Shown piece by piece: positions 24,611-33,891 of a stretch of DNA of 64,000 bases. The stretch covers positions 1,318,001 to 1,382,000 of the forward strand of contig NZ_JAMZDX010000003.1 in NCBI RefSeq assembly GCF_024172095.1, in the 5' to 3' direction. The notes under the pieces were generated by a model, which was not told the origin of the DNA, did not search any database, and saw nothing but the letters and a program-made list of their open reading frames with translations. Source of the stretch: Kitasatospora cinereorecta (GTDB taxonomy: Bacteria > Actinomycetota > Actinomycetes > Streptomycetales > Streptomycetaceae). Made by a program: the position numbers and the translations under genes. The number at the start of each line of letters is the position of its first letter. Position 1 is the stretch's first letter.

Positions 24611-25003
24611 GTGGGCAACGCCGGGTTGGTGCACCAACTGCGGATGATGCACGCGAACGCGGGGGATCCGGATCTGCTGATGGCGGAGTTCCGGGCAGCC
24701 CTGCTCTACGTGCCGCAGGACGCACACGGTCGGGTCTGGTCCGGCGACCGGGGCGGGATCCGGTGGATCCACGCTTTCACCAGTGAGGCCCAACTCGCGG
24801 CCTTCGCCGAGAAGTCCGGGCACCGCGAGCCCGAGCTGGCGTACCTGACGGTCCGCGGGTCGCGGCTGCTGGACGTCGCGGTGCCCGCCGTCGGACAGCC
24901 GGCCGGCGTCGCGCTGGACGCGGCCGGGACGGCCGGCATGCTCTTCCCGCCGATGCGCGGGATCGTGCCGGACACCGCCGCGCTGGACGGGGGAGCCGCC
25001 TGA
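24611..25003 (+). CDS. SseB-family protein
   Basis: A 130-residue protein with an SseB-like core: helical start, FRAALLYVPQDAHGRVWSG, IRWIHAFTSEAQLAAFAEKS, then the VPAVGQPAGVALDAAG block. SseB domains are often attached to or encoded beside actinobacterial type VII or polymorphic toxin genes. GGGGAGGA supports the GTG start. Its TGA overlaps the ATG of the next gene by one base (TGATG), the first of three such couplings in this cluster. Confidence 0.75.
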   Translation: MGNAGLVHQLRMMHANAGDPDLLMAEFRAALLYVPQDAHGRVWSGDRGGIRWIHAFTSEAQLAAFAEKSGHREPELAYLTVRGSRLLDVAVPAVGQPAGVALDAAGTAGMLFPPMRGIVPDTAALDGGAA

Positions 25004-25620
25004 TGGCCCAGTACCAGGTCGACCCGCAGGCCCTCAAGGCCGCCGCCGACGGCATCAACCACTCGATCGAGGAACTCAAGTCGATCGGCATCGTCGAGAC
25101 CGCCGAGGTGGGCCGCAGCTTCGACAACCTGAAGATGACCAACCTGGAGATCGGCAGCCCCGACCTGCAGAGCGTGTTCGACGAGTTCTGCGAGCGCTGG
25201 GCCTGGGGCGTCCGCGCGATGATCCAGGACGGCAACCAGTTCGCCGAGCGGCTGCACCTGTCGGCCGGCCTCTACCACGACCAGGAGGAGTACGTCTCCG
25301 GCGTGGCCAAGGACCTCTACAGCGCCGCCATGGGCAACCCGAACCTCTCCCAGGAAGACGTCGAGAAGCGCTCCTGGGACCAGACCCTCAAGGACAACCC
25401 GATCAGCCAGGTCGCCCACGCCGACTACTCGGCCAAGTCGTTCGAGGCCGCCGCCGTCCACTCCGACGCCGCCTGGAAGAACACCGAGGCCGACCTGCTG
25501 GACAGCCGGATGGCCCTCGGCCAGCCCAACCTGGCGTACGACCCGGAGGCCGCCGCCCGGCTCAAGGAGCAGGCCAAGCAGGAGAACGCGCTCTCCCAGC
25601 AGCTGAGCGGAGGCCACTGA
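25003..25620 (+). CDS. WXG100-like helical protein, toxin-cluster partner
   Basis: A 205-residue, almost all-helical protein. The N-terminal YQVDPQALKAAADGINHSIE resembles the first helix of ESX-type substrates. A central SPDLQSVFDEFCERWAWGVR helix follows, and the C-terminus is polar (ARLKEQAKQENALSQQ). No clear WxG motif is present. It is translationally coupled to both neighbours by TGATG overlaps, so it is probably a chaperone, loader or co-secreted partner of the large toxin. Function inferred from position. Confidence 0.6.
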   Translation: MAQYQVDPQALKAAADGINHSIEELKSIGIVETAEVGRSFDNLKMTNLEIGSPDLQSVFDEFCERWAWGVRAMIQDGNQFAERLHLSAGLYHDQEEYVSGVAKDLYSAAMGNPNLSQEDVEKRSWDQTLKDNPISQVAHADYSAKSFEAAAVHSDAAWKNTEADLLDSRMALGQPNLAYDPEAAARLKEQAKQENALSQQLSGGH

Positions 25621-27986
25621 TGGCCGGCCTGCTGGACAGCCTCGGCAACGCCTTCGACCACGCCGTTGACTCCGGCAAGAAGGCCGTCGGCGGCTTCGTC
25701 GACGCCAACGCGCACATCGCCGGCGGCATGCTCGACATGGTCGGCCTGGACGACGCGGCGCACGCGGTCGACAAGTGGGGCGACGGCTTCGCCGACTCCA
25801 TGGGCGTCCAGCTCGGCGAGCAGCCGCTCGGCGCGAGCGAGGACCCCAAGGAACTGCTGCACGGCGACGCGAAGAAGCTCAACGAGACCGCCGGGCACCT
25901 CAGCAAGTTCCACACCGCGTTCGAGGAGACCGGCGCCGGGCTGACCAGGCTCGACCACGACCACTGGCAGGGCGAGGCCGCCGACGCCTTCCGCGCCAAG
26001 TTCGCCCCGCACCCGCCGCTCTGGCTGGCCGCCGCCGACGCCTGCGGGGCCGCCGCCAAGGCGCTGTACGACTACGCCGAGATCGTCACCTGGGCGCAGG
26101 ACCAGGCCCAGCAGGCGATCGACGCCTACCGGGCCGCCGAGAAGGCCACCGCGGACGCCCGCGACAGCTACAAGCACGCGGTCGACTCCTACAACAAGGC
26201 CGCCGACCACTACAACCAGGTCTCGTCCGCCGGCGGCGACCCCGGCACCCCGCCGAGCAGACCCGGCGACTTCCAGGACCCCGGCACGGCCGGCCGCAAG
26301 CAGGCCTTCGAGCAGCTGCAGAACGCCCGCAAGCAGCGCGACACCGCCGCGCACACCGCCGCCGCCGCGATCAAGGCGGTCACCGACCACGCCCCGGCCA
26401 AGCCCAGCTTCACCGACCGGCTGGCCGCCGCGACGGCCGACTCCTTCGACGTCGCCGCCGTCAGCTACGTCCACGTCGAGGGCGGCATCCTCAAGGGCGC
26501 CGCCGACCTCGCCAAGTTCGGCCGCGGACTCAACCCGTACGACCCGTACAACCTCACCCACCCGGCCCAGTACATGGACCACGTCTCCACCACCCTCGCC
26601 GGGATGGTCACCACCGCCAACCACCCGGTGGAACTCGGCAAGGCCCTGGTCGGCTCCGGCTGGGGCTCCGACCCCGGCGAGGCCGCGGGCAAGTTCATCT
26701 TCAACGTCGGCTCCGGCATGCTCACCGGCGGCGGCAGCGAAGCCGGCGTGGTGGCAAAGCAGATGGCGGTGAACGCCGCCGAACGCAGCGCCGTCGACGT
26801 CGGCGAACGCGCCGGCATCAACGCCGCCGAACGCGCCGGGGCCAACGCCGGCGAGCACGCGGGCGCCGCCGCCCTCGAACGCCCCGGCGCCTTCGACCCG
26901 CCCGGCGCGCCCGCCCGCCAACCCCGGCCCGACACCATCCCCCGCACTGACGGGCCCGCCCCCCACTACGCCGGCCCGGAACCCGCCGACCCCTTCAACA
27001 CCGTCCGCACCGACGCGGCCCCGCCCGCCCCGGCCCCCGAGCCGACCCCGGTCCACACCCCGGAACCGGCGCCCGAGCCTGCCCCGGTCCACACCCCGGA
27101 ACCGGCACCCGCTCCCGAGCCTGCGCCCGTGCACGACCCTGCTCCGGCCCCCGAGCCCGCCCCCACGCATGAACCGGCTCCCACGCACGAAGCGGCGGCG
27201 CACGAACCGGGTTCCTCCGACCACGGGACGCACGACCATGCGACCCACGACCATGCGACCCACGACCCTGCGACCCACGAGCCGGCGCCCTCGCACACCC
27301 CTGAAGCGGAAGCCCCGACCCCGCCCCCCGAGCGCAAGGTCATCCCGGAGCACCGCTGGAACGCGATGACCGAGGAGCGTCAGCTCCAGGCCGCGGACGC
27401 GGAGTTGGGCCAGCACGCGAAGACCTTCCGGAACGAGGCCGATGCGGTCGGCTACGGCAACACCCACTGGAAGGACCAGGTCGCCGGCCTGACCGAGGAC
27501 CAGAAGAGCGCCTTCGAGAACTACAGCGTCGAGTCGCGGGAACACGGTCTCACCTACAAGGAGATCAACGGCCAACTCCGCGCGCAGCAGGACCTCACCG
27601 GCGATATCGGCAAGGCGGTCGAGGACATGGACAAGGCGATGGCGGTCAACCGCGTCCCCGAGGACCTCGTTGTCAGCCGCGGCACCGACCTGAGTCACCT
27701 GGGCCTGTCTCCGCGTCAGCTGGTCGGCAAGACCTTCACCGAGGAGGGGTTCATGTCCACGTCCCTCGGCTCGCCGGCCGGCATCTTCGAGCTGAAGCAG
27801 GCCGTCATGCACATCCGGGTGCCGGCCGGGACGCCGGGTGTGTGGATGGAGGACCTCGCCGTCGGCGGCGCCGCAGAGCGGGAACTCCTCCTCGGCCGCG
27901 GCCTCAGCTGGAAGGCCAACCGAGTGGTCGAGATCAACGGCCAGACCCATGTGTACGCCGAGATCCTGCCGGGAGGACCCGTCTGA
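25620..27986 (+). CDS. Polymorphic toxin with C-terminal ADP-ribosyltransferase domain
   Basis: A 788-residue secreted-toxin architecture. N-terminal helical domain with a WxG-type turn (HWQGEAADAFR, Trp at residue 116) as in type VII secretion substrates, then a long helical delivery region to about residue 440. A Pro/Glu/His-rich repeat linker follows at about 460-570 (PAPEPAP and THDHATHD units). The C-terminal toxin has the R-S-E triad of arginine-type ADP-ribosyltransferases: Arg687 in VVSRGTD, STS at 713-715, and E753-R-E755 in AAERELLLGRG. Coupled by TGATG overlaps to the genes on both sides; the next gene is the likely immunity or secretion-associated protein. Confidence 0.85.
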   Translation: MAGLLDSLGNAFDHAVDSGKKAVGGFVDANAHIAGGMLDMVGLDDAAHAVDKWGDGFADSMGVQLGEQPLGASEDPKELLHGDAKKLNETAGHLSKFHTAFEETGAGLTRLDHDHWQGEAADAFRAKFAPHPPLWLAAADACGAAAKALYDYAEIVTWAQDQAQQAIDAYRAAEKATADARDSYKHAVDSYNKAADHYNQVSSAGGDPGTPPSRPGDFQDPGTAGRKQAFEQLQNARKQRDTAAHTAAAAIKAVTDHAPAKPSFTDRLAAATADSFDVAAVSYVHVEGGILKGAADLAKFGRGLNPYDPYNLTHPAQYMDHVSTTLAGMVTTANHPVELGKALVGSGWGSDPGEAAGKFIFNVGSGMLTGGGSEAGVVAKQMAVNAAERSAVDVGERAGINAAERAGANAGEHAGAAALERPGAFDPPGAPARQPRPDTIPRTDGPAPHYAGPEPADPFNTVRTDAAPPAPAPEPTPVHTPEPAPEPAPVHTPEPAPAPEPAPVHDPAPAPEPAPTHEPAPTHEAAAHEPGSSDHGTHDHATHDHATHDPATHEPAPSHTPEAEAPTPPPERKVIPEHRWNAMTEERQLQAADAELGQHAKTFRNEADAVGYGNTHWKDQVAGLTEDQKSAFENYSVESREHGLTYKEINGQLRAQQDLTGDIGKAVEDMDKAMAVNRVPEDLVVSRGTDLSHLGLSPRQLVGKTFTEEGFMSTSLGSPAGIFELKQAVMHIRVPAGTPGVWMEDLAVGGAAERELLLGRGLSWKANRVVEINGQTHVYAEILPGGPV

Positions 27987-29083
27987 TGAGCCAGCACTGG
28001 AACAGCCCCCGGCTGACCGAGGACCTGTCGTTCACGCTCGTGGACGGCCCGCCCGAGTACCCGAACAGTACCGACGGTCCGGTCGAGTACGTGGTCGTCG
28101 CCAACACCGTCGGAGTGGTCGGGTACCTGTGGGCGTCCGTCGCCAGCGACGCGGCCGGTGTCGTGCAGCGCGACGCGGCCGGCTCCGAGGGCTTCAACGC
28201 GATGGTCGCCTGGGTGGCCCGGCTGAGGGACGCGAGGGCCCGCGAGCTGGCGCCGGCGCAGGCGCTGGCCGAACTGGCGGAGTACGACGGCGGCCCCTAC
28301 ATGGGCCGGGCCGTGCCCGGAGAGCGCTACGTGACGGGCAGCCTGGACAACCTGGAGAGCCTGGCGAAGACCGGCTGGCGGCTGCACCCCAAGCCCGCCG
28401 ACCCGCGGTCCCCGGGCGAGCTGCGGGAGGAGTTCCTGCGCAAGGCGGCCGAGAAAGCGGCGCGGAAGAAGGCCGGTCCCCAGCACCCACCGCTCACGTA
28501 CGCCCAGCGGGTTCGGGCCCGCACGCGGCCCGGCGGCTGGATCGTGGTGCCGGACCCGGCCTTCGCGGAGGACTCCTGCCCCGCGTACGGCGAGGTCGGC
28601 CGCTGGCAGGTCGACCACCAGGGCGTTCCGGTGCGGTACCTGCCCAACTCGGATCATCTGCCGAGCCCGCTCGCCCTGGGTATGCGCGAGCCGGAGAACG
28701 CGGTCGAGGCGGCGGTCCAGCGCTTCGCGGCTGAGCACCTCGCGAAGGAGGACCTACTGCCTGTGCTGTTGGACGCACCGCTGACCGTCCGGGTCGCCGC
28801 GGAGGCGCCGGGTCTGTACCTGGAGGCCAATCGGTACGGCGGTGGCGAGGTCTCCGCGTACACCTCCGGTTCACTGGTTCCGGCCGGCTGGTCCGAGCAC
28901 CGCGTCCTGACTGGTCGTCAGATCGCCGCGATGGCACCGGGAGCGGTACTCGCACTCAACCCGGGCCAGGAGCCGGATGCCTCGGTCGGGCTCGCGGCGC
29001 TCCGCCGCCTCGACCTCGCCCGAGCAGACGCAGGCCGACGCCCTGTCAGCCCGGGCGGCGGTGACGCCCCTCCGGCCTCCTAG
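27986..29083 (+). CDS. Type VII secretion-associated protein, possible immunity protein
   Basis: A 365-residue protein. The first 120 residues (YVVVANTVGVVGYLWASVAS, GGPYMGRAVPGERYVTGSLD) form one unit. The second half contains PGGWIVVPDPAFAEDSCPAY and VGRWQVDHQGVPVRYLPNSD, which resembles proteins annotated as type VII secretion system-associated in Streptomyces. The last part is a strand-rich SseB-like tail. The ATG overlaps the toxin stop (TGATG). Immunity to the ADP-ribosyltransferase is inferred from this coupling alone. Confidence 0.6.
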   Translation: MSQHWNSPRLTEDLSFTLVDGPPEYPNSTDGPVEYVVVANTVGVVGYLWASVASDAAGVVQRDAAGSEGFNAMVAWVARLRDARARELAPAQALAELAEYDGGPYMGRAVPGERYVTGSLDNLESLAKTGWRLHPKPADPRSPGELREEFLRKAAEKAARKKAGPQHPPLTYAQRVRARTRPGGWIVVPDPAFAEDSCPAYGEVGRWQVDHQGVPVRYLPNSDHLPSPLALGMREPENAVEAAVQRFAAEHLAKEDLLPVLLDAPLTVRVAAEAPGLYLEANRYGGGEVSAYTSGSLVPAGWSEHRVLTGRQIAAMAPGAVLALNPGQEPDASVGLAALRRLDLARADAGRRPVSPGGGDAPPAS

Positions 29084-29123
29084 ACTCTGCGTGACCAGGC
29101 CGAATGGACGGGGGACGGACAGG

Positions 29124-31244
29124 GTGACGGACGACGCGAGCTGGGTGCCACCACTGCGGGCGGGACGCAAACCGGCCGGGCAGGCACTGCTCGGCTGGCT
29201 GGAGGACCCGCGTGCTCCCCGGATCTGCCGGGTCGGCGGCTCGTCGGGCAGTGGCCGCACGCACCTGCTGGCGTGGCTGGCGACGGGCTGCCCGCCGCAC
29301 AACCCGAAAAGGGCGCGCAGGGTTCACGCCTACCTGCCCGCCGCCGGGCTGACCGTCCGCAGCGCCACCTGGCTGCTCGCGGACCGGCTGCGGACAACCG
29401 CCCGGACGCCGGTCCAGCTCGCGGCCGCGCTGAAGTCCGCGCCCCCGAGGGTGCTGGTGATCGCCGACCTGGACCGGGCGGGCGGCAGTGCCCTGCCCGA
29501 CGAGCCGCGCCGGATCGTCACCGAGCTGCTCGCCCACCTGATGCACGTGCCGGACGTCCGTCTGGTGGTCGAGGCGGCCGAGGGCTCGCCGGCCGCGGTC
29601 GCACTGGGCGAACTGGACGTCGAGGTCGCGGCTCTCGACCTCGACGATCCGCGGTGGACCGAGCCGGACCGCTTCGCCGCCTGGTGCGCCAAGCTCCCGG
29701 GCACGCCGCTGCCCGCCGAGCAGGTCTACCCGAGCCCCGGCCTCGCCCGGCTCGCGGCCCGCGTCCACGACGGCGCACAGCCGGACGGCGGCCTGTCCCT
29801 CGATCCCGCCACCCCCCTCCGCGATCGCCTTCGCTCGACCGCCGCCGCCTGGTGGAAGACGCTTCCCGACGAGCTGAGGTCCACGGTCCGGGCGCTGGCG
29901 GCGGTGGAGCACGCCGTGCTCGCCGAGGAGTGGGCCACACTGCCCGGTGCCGGCGATCCGGACGCGGTCCGCCGGGCCGGTGAGCTTCTCCCGCCGCACG
30001 CCGACGGCATCTCCTGGCGGCTGCACCTGGAAGCGCTCGCCGCCGAGGCCACCGCCGAGGCGCCCCTGGACCATGCGGAGCTCGTCCGCGCCCTCGCGGC
30101 CGGCATCCCGCGCACCCCTGACGGCCGTCCGGACCACTCCGCAGCCGACCCCGAGCGGCTCGGCACGCTGCTGCGGCACGCCCTGGTGGCCGGCACCGCC
30201 GCAGAGTTCCTGGCCGACCCGGGCTTCGTGGTCCACGCCGACCCGCTCGCCGTCACTGCCGCCCTGGAGCACACGCCGCTGACCGAGGGCAGCCTCGCCG
30301 AAGGCTGGCGCCTGGCCGGCCCCGGGCTGCTCGGGACCGGAGCCCCGGCGGCCCGCGCCGCAACCCTGCACGCCTGGCTGCACGGCCACGACCCGGCGAC
30401 GGACCGGAGCCTGGCCGTCGCGATGTCGCCCGCTCCCCGCTGGTTCGGTGTCTGGCGCCACCGCCCGCGGAACGGAGTGATCCACGGCCTCGCCGCAGGT
30501 CGCGGACCGCACCGGGGACGGGTCCTGGTGGCCACCCAGGATGGCGTACGGCTGCTCGACGCCTACACCGGCCAGGATCTGGGCGCCCACCTCGGCCGGC
30601 TCCCGGTCCGACCGGCCACCCTGGCCTGCGCGGAGGACGGCGCGCTGCTCGCCCTGGACAACGACGGCGTGCTCGGGATGCTGCCGTCACCGGCGCCCAC
30701 CCCGGGCCCGGACGGTGCGACGGCCGTGGCCGGCTGGGCGGCGCAGCAGCTCGGCCAGGGGCTGACCGCGCTCGCGACCCCGATGATCGACGGCAATCCG
30801 CTGGTGGTCGTCGGCGACGCGGACGGCCGGCTGACCTGTTTCCGCGAGCCGGGGAAGCCGGGTGTGGCCACGGAGGAGCCCGTGCACCGTACGGTGACGG
30901 CCCTGGCGGTCGCCGAGGTCGACGCCGGACTCATGGTGGTCAGTGGGGGCACCGACGGTGCGATGCGACTCTGGAAGCCCGGGCAGCCGCCGCTGGCGGA
31001 CCCGATCGGCGCCCGGCCCTTCACGGTCACCGCCGTTGCGGCCGGCCGCACCGACCACGGGGTGCTGTACCTCACCGCCTGGGCCGACGGTTTCGTCCGG
31101 CTGCTGCGGCTGGACTCGGCCCGGAGCGAGATCCACCTGCGCCTCGGCTCGGCGGTGCGGTTCGCCGCGATCGACCCGTCCGGCCGGGTCCATCTCGCCC
31201 TCCTGGACGCGGTGTTCTGCGTCTACGTCCCGCCGCTGGAGTGA
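29124..31244 (+). CDS. P-loop protein with C-terminal WD40-like propeller
   Basis: A 706-residue STAND-like protein. A Walker A motif GGSSGSGRTHLL is at about residues 38-49, and a Walker B-like VLVIADLDRAGG near 115. A helical middle follows. From about residue 490 come degenerate beta-propeller blades (VVVGDADGRLTCFREPG, VVSGGTDGAMRLWKPG, LTAWADGFVRLLRLD). The start is uncertain: GTG at 29124 or GTG at 29091. It follows the toxin cluster by 40 bp on the same strand and may be a sensor or switch protein belonging to it. Role not established. Confidence 0.7.
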   Translation: MTDDASWVPPLRAGRKPAGQALLGWLEDPRAPRICRVGGSSGSGRTHLLAWLATGCPPHNPKRARRVHAYLPAAGLTVRSATWLLADRLRTTARTPVQLAAALKSAPPRVLVIADLDRAGGSALPDEPRRIVTELLAHLMHVPDVRLVVEAAEGSPAAVALGELDVEVAALDLDDPRWTEPDRFAAWCAKLPGTPLPAEQVYPSPGLARLAARVHDGAQPDGGLSLDPATPLRDRLRSTAAAWWKTLPDELRSTVRALAAVEHAVLAEEWATLPGAGDPDAVRRAGELLPPHADGISWRLHLEALAAEATAEAPLDHAELVRALAAGIPRTPDGRPDHSAADPERLGTLLRHALVAGTAAEFLADPGFVVHADPLAVTAALEHTPLTEGSLAEGWRLAGPGLLGTGAPAARAATLHAWLHGHDPATDRSLAVAMSPAPRWFGVWRHRPRNGVIHGLAAGRGPHRGRVLVATQDGVRLLDAYTGQDLGAHLGRLPVRPATLACAEDGALLALDNDGVLGMLPSPAPTPGPDGATAVAGWAAQQLGQGLTALATPMIDGNPLVVVGDADGRLTCFREPGKPGVATEEPVHRTVTALAVAEVDAGLMVVSGGTDGAMRLWKPGQPPLADPIGARPFTVTAVAAGRTDHGVLYLTAWADGFVRLLRLDSARSEIHLRLGSAVRFAAIDPSGRVHLALLDAVFCVYVPPLE

Positions 31245-31251
31245 CGGGCGG

Positions 31252-32073
31252 TCAGCTGACGCCGATCAGGGCCGCCGCGACCAGTGCCCCGGTCGCGGCG
31301 GTCTCCGCCATCGCACCGAGCACATCCCCCGTCACCCCGCCGAACCGCCGTACGCAGCGGCGCAGCAGCAGCCAGGCGCAGCCGACCCCGGCCGCCAGCG
31401 CGATCGGCGGGACGGGGGAGCGGCCGGCCAGTCCGACCGCGAGCGCGGTGACGGCGGTGACGGCGGCGGCCGCGAGCGGGTGCACGGTCGAGGCGACCAT
31501 CGCGCCCAGCCCGCCCGGCCGGGCGGCGGGCACCGAGCGCAGGCAGCCCCAGGCGAGCGCGCAGCGCGCGGCCAGCGCGGCGGTGAGCACGGCGAGCGCG
31601 CCGCGCGCGGGGGAGTGGGCGAACTGCCCGGCCAGGGCGGCGATCTGGGCGAGCAGGGCGAGCACCAGGGTGAGCACGCCGAACGGCCCGATGTCGGACT
31701 GCTTCATGATCCGCAGCGCGTCCTCGGCCGGCTTGTTGCTGCCGAGCCCGTCGGCGACGTCGGCCAGGCCGTCCAGGTGCAGGCCGCGGGTGAGCGCGGC
31801 GAGGACGGCCACCGCTGCCACCGCGCCGAGCAGCGGGCCGCCGCGCCAGGCCGCGAGGGCGCCGACGCCCGCGGCGAGGCCGCCGAGCACCAGCCCGACC
31901 ACCGGGGCGAGCACCATCGCCGCCCCGCCGGCCGCCCGGTCCCAGCGGTCCACCCGGACCCGCAGCACCGACAGGGTGCCGAAGGCGAACCGAAGGCCGC
32001 TGACGCCGAGCGTCACGGGCCCGCGGTCGGCCGCCACCGGGTCCGAAGCCCGGTCTGCCATCCGGTCCGCCAT
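31252..32073 (-). CDS. cobS: Adenosylcobinamide-GDP ribazoletransferase
   Basis: A 273-residue integral membrane protein of cobalamin assembly that joins adenosylcobinamide-GDP to alpha-ribazole. Family marks are FGTLSVLRVRVDRWDRAAGG at the N-terminus, the metal-binding HLDGLADVADGLGSNKPAED region with KQSDIGPFGVLTLVLAL after it, and several hydrophobic helices. It ends the cobU-cobT-cobS row, 12 bp after cobT. Its end faces the propeller gene with only 7 bp between, so the two are tightly convergent. Confidence 0.94.
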   Translation of the reverse strand: MADRMADRASDPVAADRGPVTLGVSGLRFAFGTLSVLRVRVDRWDRAAGGAAMVLAPVVGLVLGGLAAGVGALAAWRGGPLLGAVAAVAVLAALTRGLHLDGLADVADGLGSNKPAEDALRIMKQSDIGPFGVLTLVLALLAQIAALAGQFAHSPARGALAVLTAALAARCALAWGCLRSVPAARPGGLGAMVASTVHPLAAAAVTAVTALAVGLAGRSPVPPIALAAGVGCAWLLLRRCVRRFGGVTGDVLGAMAETAATGALVAAALIGVS

Positions 32074-32085
32074 CCCGGGGCCGGC

Positions 32086-33204
32086 CTAGTAGCGGCCGAG
32101 CAGCTCCGCCGCGGTCGGCAGCTTGGCCGGCGGGCGGGGCTTCAGCGGCGTGGCCGAGGGGACGGCGGCCGGCTCGGCGAGCGTGTCGGAGGCGGCCTGC
32201 AGCAGCGGCAGGGCAAGTACGGCGCCGACGCCCTCGCCCATGGTGACGCCGAGCTCCTGCAGCGGCGTCAGGGTGAGCCGGTCGTACGCCTTGGCCTGGG
32301 CGGGCTCGCCGGTGCCGGCGCCGGCCCGCCACCACTCGGGGGAGCGGAAGGCGACCCGCTGCGCGACCAGGGCGCAGGCGGCCGAGACCACGCCGTCGAG
32401 CACCACGGGCAGCTTGCGGACGGCGGCCTGGAGCAGGAAGCCGGTGATCGCGGCGAAGTCCGCGCCGCCGGTGGCGGCGAGCAGGCCCAGCTGGTCGCCG
32501 AGGACCGGGCGGGCCCGGCGCAGCGCGTCGCGGACGGTGGCGCACTTGACCATCCACACCCGGTCGTCGATGCCGGAGCCGCGCCCCGTGACGGCCGCGG
32601 CGTCGGTGCCGCAGAGCGCGCCGACCAGGACGGCGGCCACCGTGGTCGCGCCCACGCCGAGGTCGCCGAGGACCACCAGGTCGGTGCCGGCGTCGGCCTC
32701 CTCGTCGGCGACCGCGGCGCCCGCGTGGAAGGCCCGGGCGGCCTCCTCGGCGGTGAGCGCGTCCTCGACGTCGATCCGGCCGGAGCCGCGCCGCACCCGG
32801 TGCCGCACGACCTCCTCCGGGAACTCGGCCGGGTCGGTGTCGACCGCGACGTCCACCACCCGCACGCCCGCGCCGTAGCGGCGGGCCAGCACCGCGATCG
32901 GGGCGGTGCCGTCGAGCACGGCGCGGACCCGGTCGGCGGTGCCGCCCCTGGCGTCCAGCGCGGACACCCCGAGCGAGGCCACCCCGTGGTCGCCGGCGAA
33001 CAGCAGCACCTTGGCGGCGCTCAGCGGGCGGGTCGGGGACGAGCCCTGTACCGAGGCGAGCCAGGCGCCGAGCTCCTGCAGCTGTCCCAGGCCGCCGTTC
33101 GGCATCGCCAGCTGCTTCCAGCGCTCCTCGGCGGCTCGCCGGGCACCCTCGTCGGGCCGCTCCACGAGCGAGGAGAAGGTATCGAGATCCACGGTGGTGT
33201 CCAT
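32086..33204 (-). CDS. cobT: Nicotinate-nucleotide-dimethylbenzimidazole phosphoribosyltransferase
   Basis: A 372-residue enzyme that makes alpha-ribazole phosphate for the lower ligand of B12. Motifs include LLFAGDHGVASLGVSALDAR, GDLGVGATTVAAVLVGAL (phosphate loop), VTGRGSGIDD, and the catalytic-region TLTPLQELGVTMGEGVGAVL with its glutamate near the C-terminus. It lies between cobU (11 bp) and cobS (12 bp) on the same strand, so the three are almost surely one operon. No cobalamin riboswitch was seen upstream of cobU. Confidence 0.95.
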   Translation of the reverse strand: MDTTVDLDTFSSLVERPDEGARRAAEERWKQLAMPNGGLGQLQELGAWLASVQGSSPTRPLSAAKVLLFAGDHGVASLGVSALDARGGTADRVRAVLDGTAPIAVLARRYGAGVRVVDVAVDTDPAEFPEEVVRHRVRRGSGRIDVEDALTAEEAARAFHAGAAVADEEADAGTDLVVLGDLGVGATTVAAVLVGALCGTDAAAVTGRGSGIDDRVWMVKCATVRDALRRARPVLGDQLGLLAATGGADFAAITGFLLQAAVRKLPVVLDGVVSAACALVAQRVAFRSPEWWRAGAGTGEPAQAKAYDRLTLTPLQELGVTMGEGVGAVLALPLLQAASDTLAEPAAVPSATPLKPRPPAKLPTAAELLGRY

Positions 33205-33215
33205 CGCCGGGAAGC

Positions 33216-33785
33216 CTATACGCCAGTCGCTTTGATGGTCAGCACCTGTCCGGCGACCACCAGCAGCACCTGCTCGGAGGCGTCGGCCACCGCCATGTTG
33301 AGCCGCCCGAGGGTGTCCCGGAAGCGCCGCCCGGCCGCGGTCGCCGGGACGACCCCCATGCCGACCTCGTTGCTGACCGCGACCACCTGCCGGGAGGTGG
33401 TCCGCCAGGCCTCGGCGAGTGCCGCGCAGCGGGCCTGGACGACCCGTTCGCCGCCGTCGAGCCAGACCTCGTCGTCCCAGGCGCCGTGCTCGTCCATCAC
33501 GGCGGTCAGCCACAGCGCGAGGCAGTCGATCAGCACCGGCGCCGGGTCGGCGGGGTCGGCGAGCACCCGCTCCAGCTCGCAGGTCTCGGCGGTCCGCCAG
33601 CTCGCGGGCCGCCGCTCCCGGTGCAGCTCCACCCGCCGGGCCCAGTCGACGTCGCCGTCCCGCTGCCCGCTGGTGGCCACGTACAGCACGTCGTCGTGGG
33701 TCAGCAGCAGTTGCTCGGCGCGGGTGGACTTGCCGGACCGCGCGCCGCCGAGGATCAGGGTGCGGGGGAGTGCCATGCCCGCCAT
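33216..33785 (-). CDS. cobU: Adenosylcobinamide kinase / GTP guanylyltransferase
   Basis: A 189-residue bifunctional enzyme that phosphorylates adenosylcobinamide and transfers GMP to it. The P-loop GGARSGKS is near residue 13. The guanylylated-histidine region reads RVELHRERRPASW, and VLIDCLALWLTAVM and VSNEVGMGVVPATAAGRRFRD are family signatures. The start may be the ATG three codons later (MALPRTL). First gene of the cobU-cobT-cobS row; a small gene diverges from its 5' side. Confidence 0.96.
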   Translation of the reverse strand: MAGMALPRTLILGGARSGKSTRAEQLLLTHDDVLYVATSGQRDGDVDWARRVELHRERRPASWRTAETCELERVLADPADPAPVLIDCLALWLTAVMDEHGAWDDEVWLDGGERVVQARCAALAEAWRTTSRQVVAVSNEVGMGVVPATAAGRRFRDTLGRLNMAVADASEQVLLVVAGQVLTIKATGV

Positions 33786-33891
33786 CCTGCCGCACGAGGC
33801 ATGAGGAGCCGTGCGGCGGGCACGCTACTGTTCGCTGCACAGCGAGCACGGAAGAGCACGGACGAGCACGACGAGCAAGGGAGGCCCGCGC

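Noticed and set aside
25425..27950. 841-residue open frame antisense to the toxin gene
   Set aside because: It mirrors the toxin frame, is Val/Gly/Arg-rich and has no ribosome site. Third-position GC bias explains it; the plus-strand protein has recognisable domains.
33786..33891. Cobalamin riboswitch before cobU
   Set aside because: The gap is only about 105 bp and shared with a divergent gene. It has one 8-bp inverted repeat but no B12-box-like sequence.
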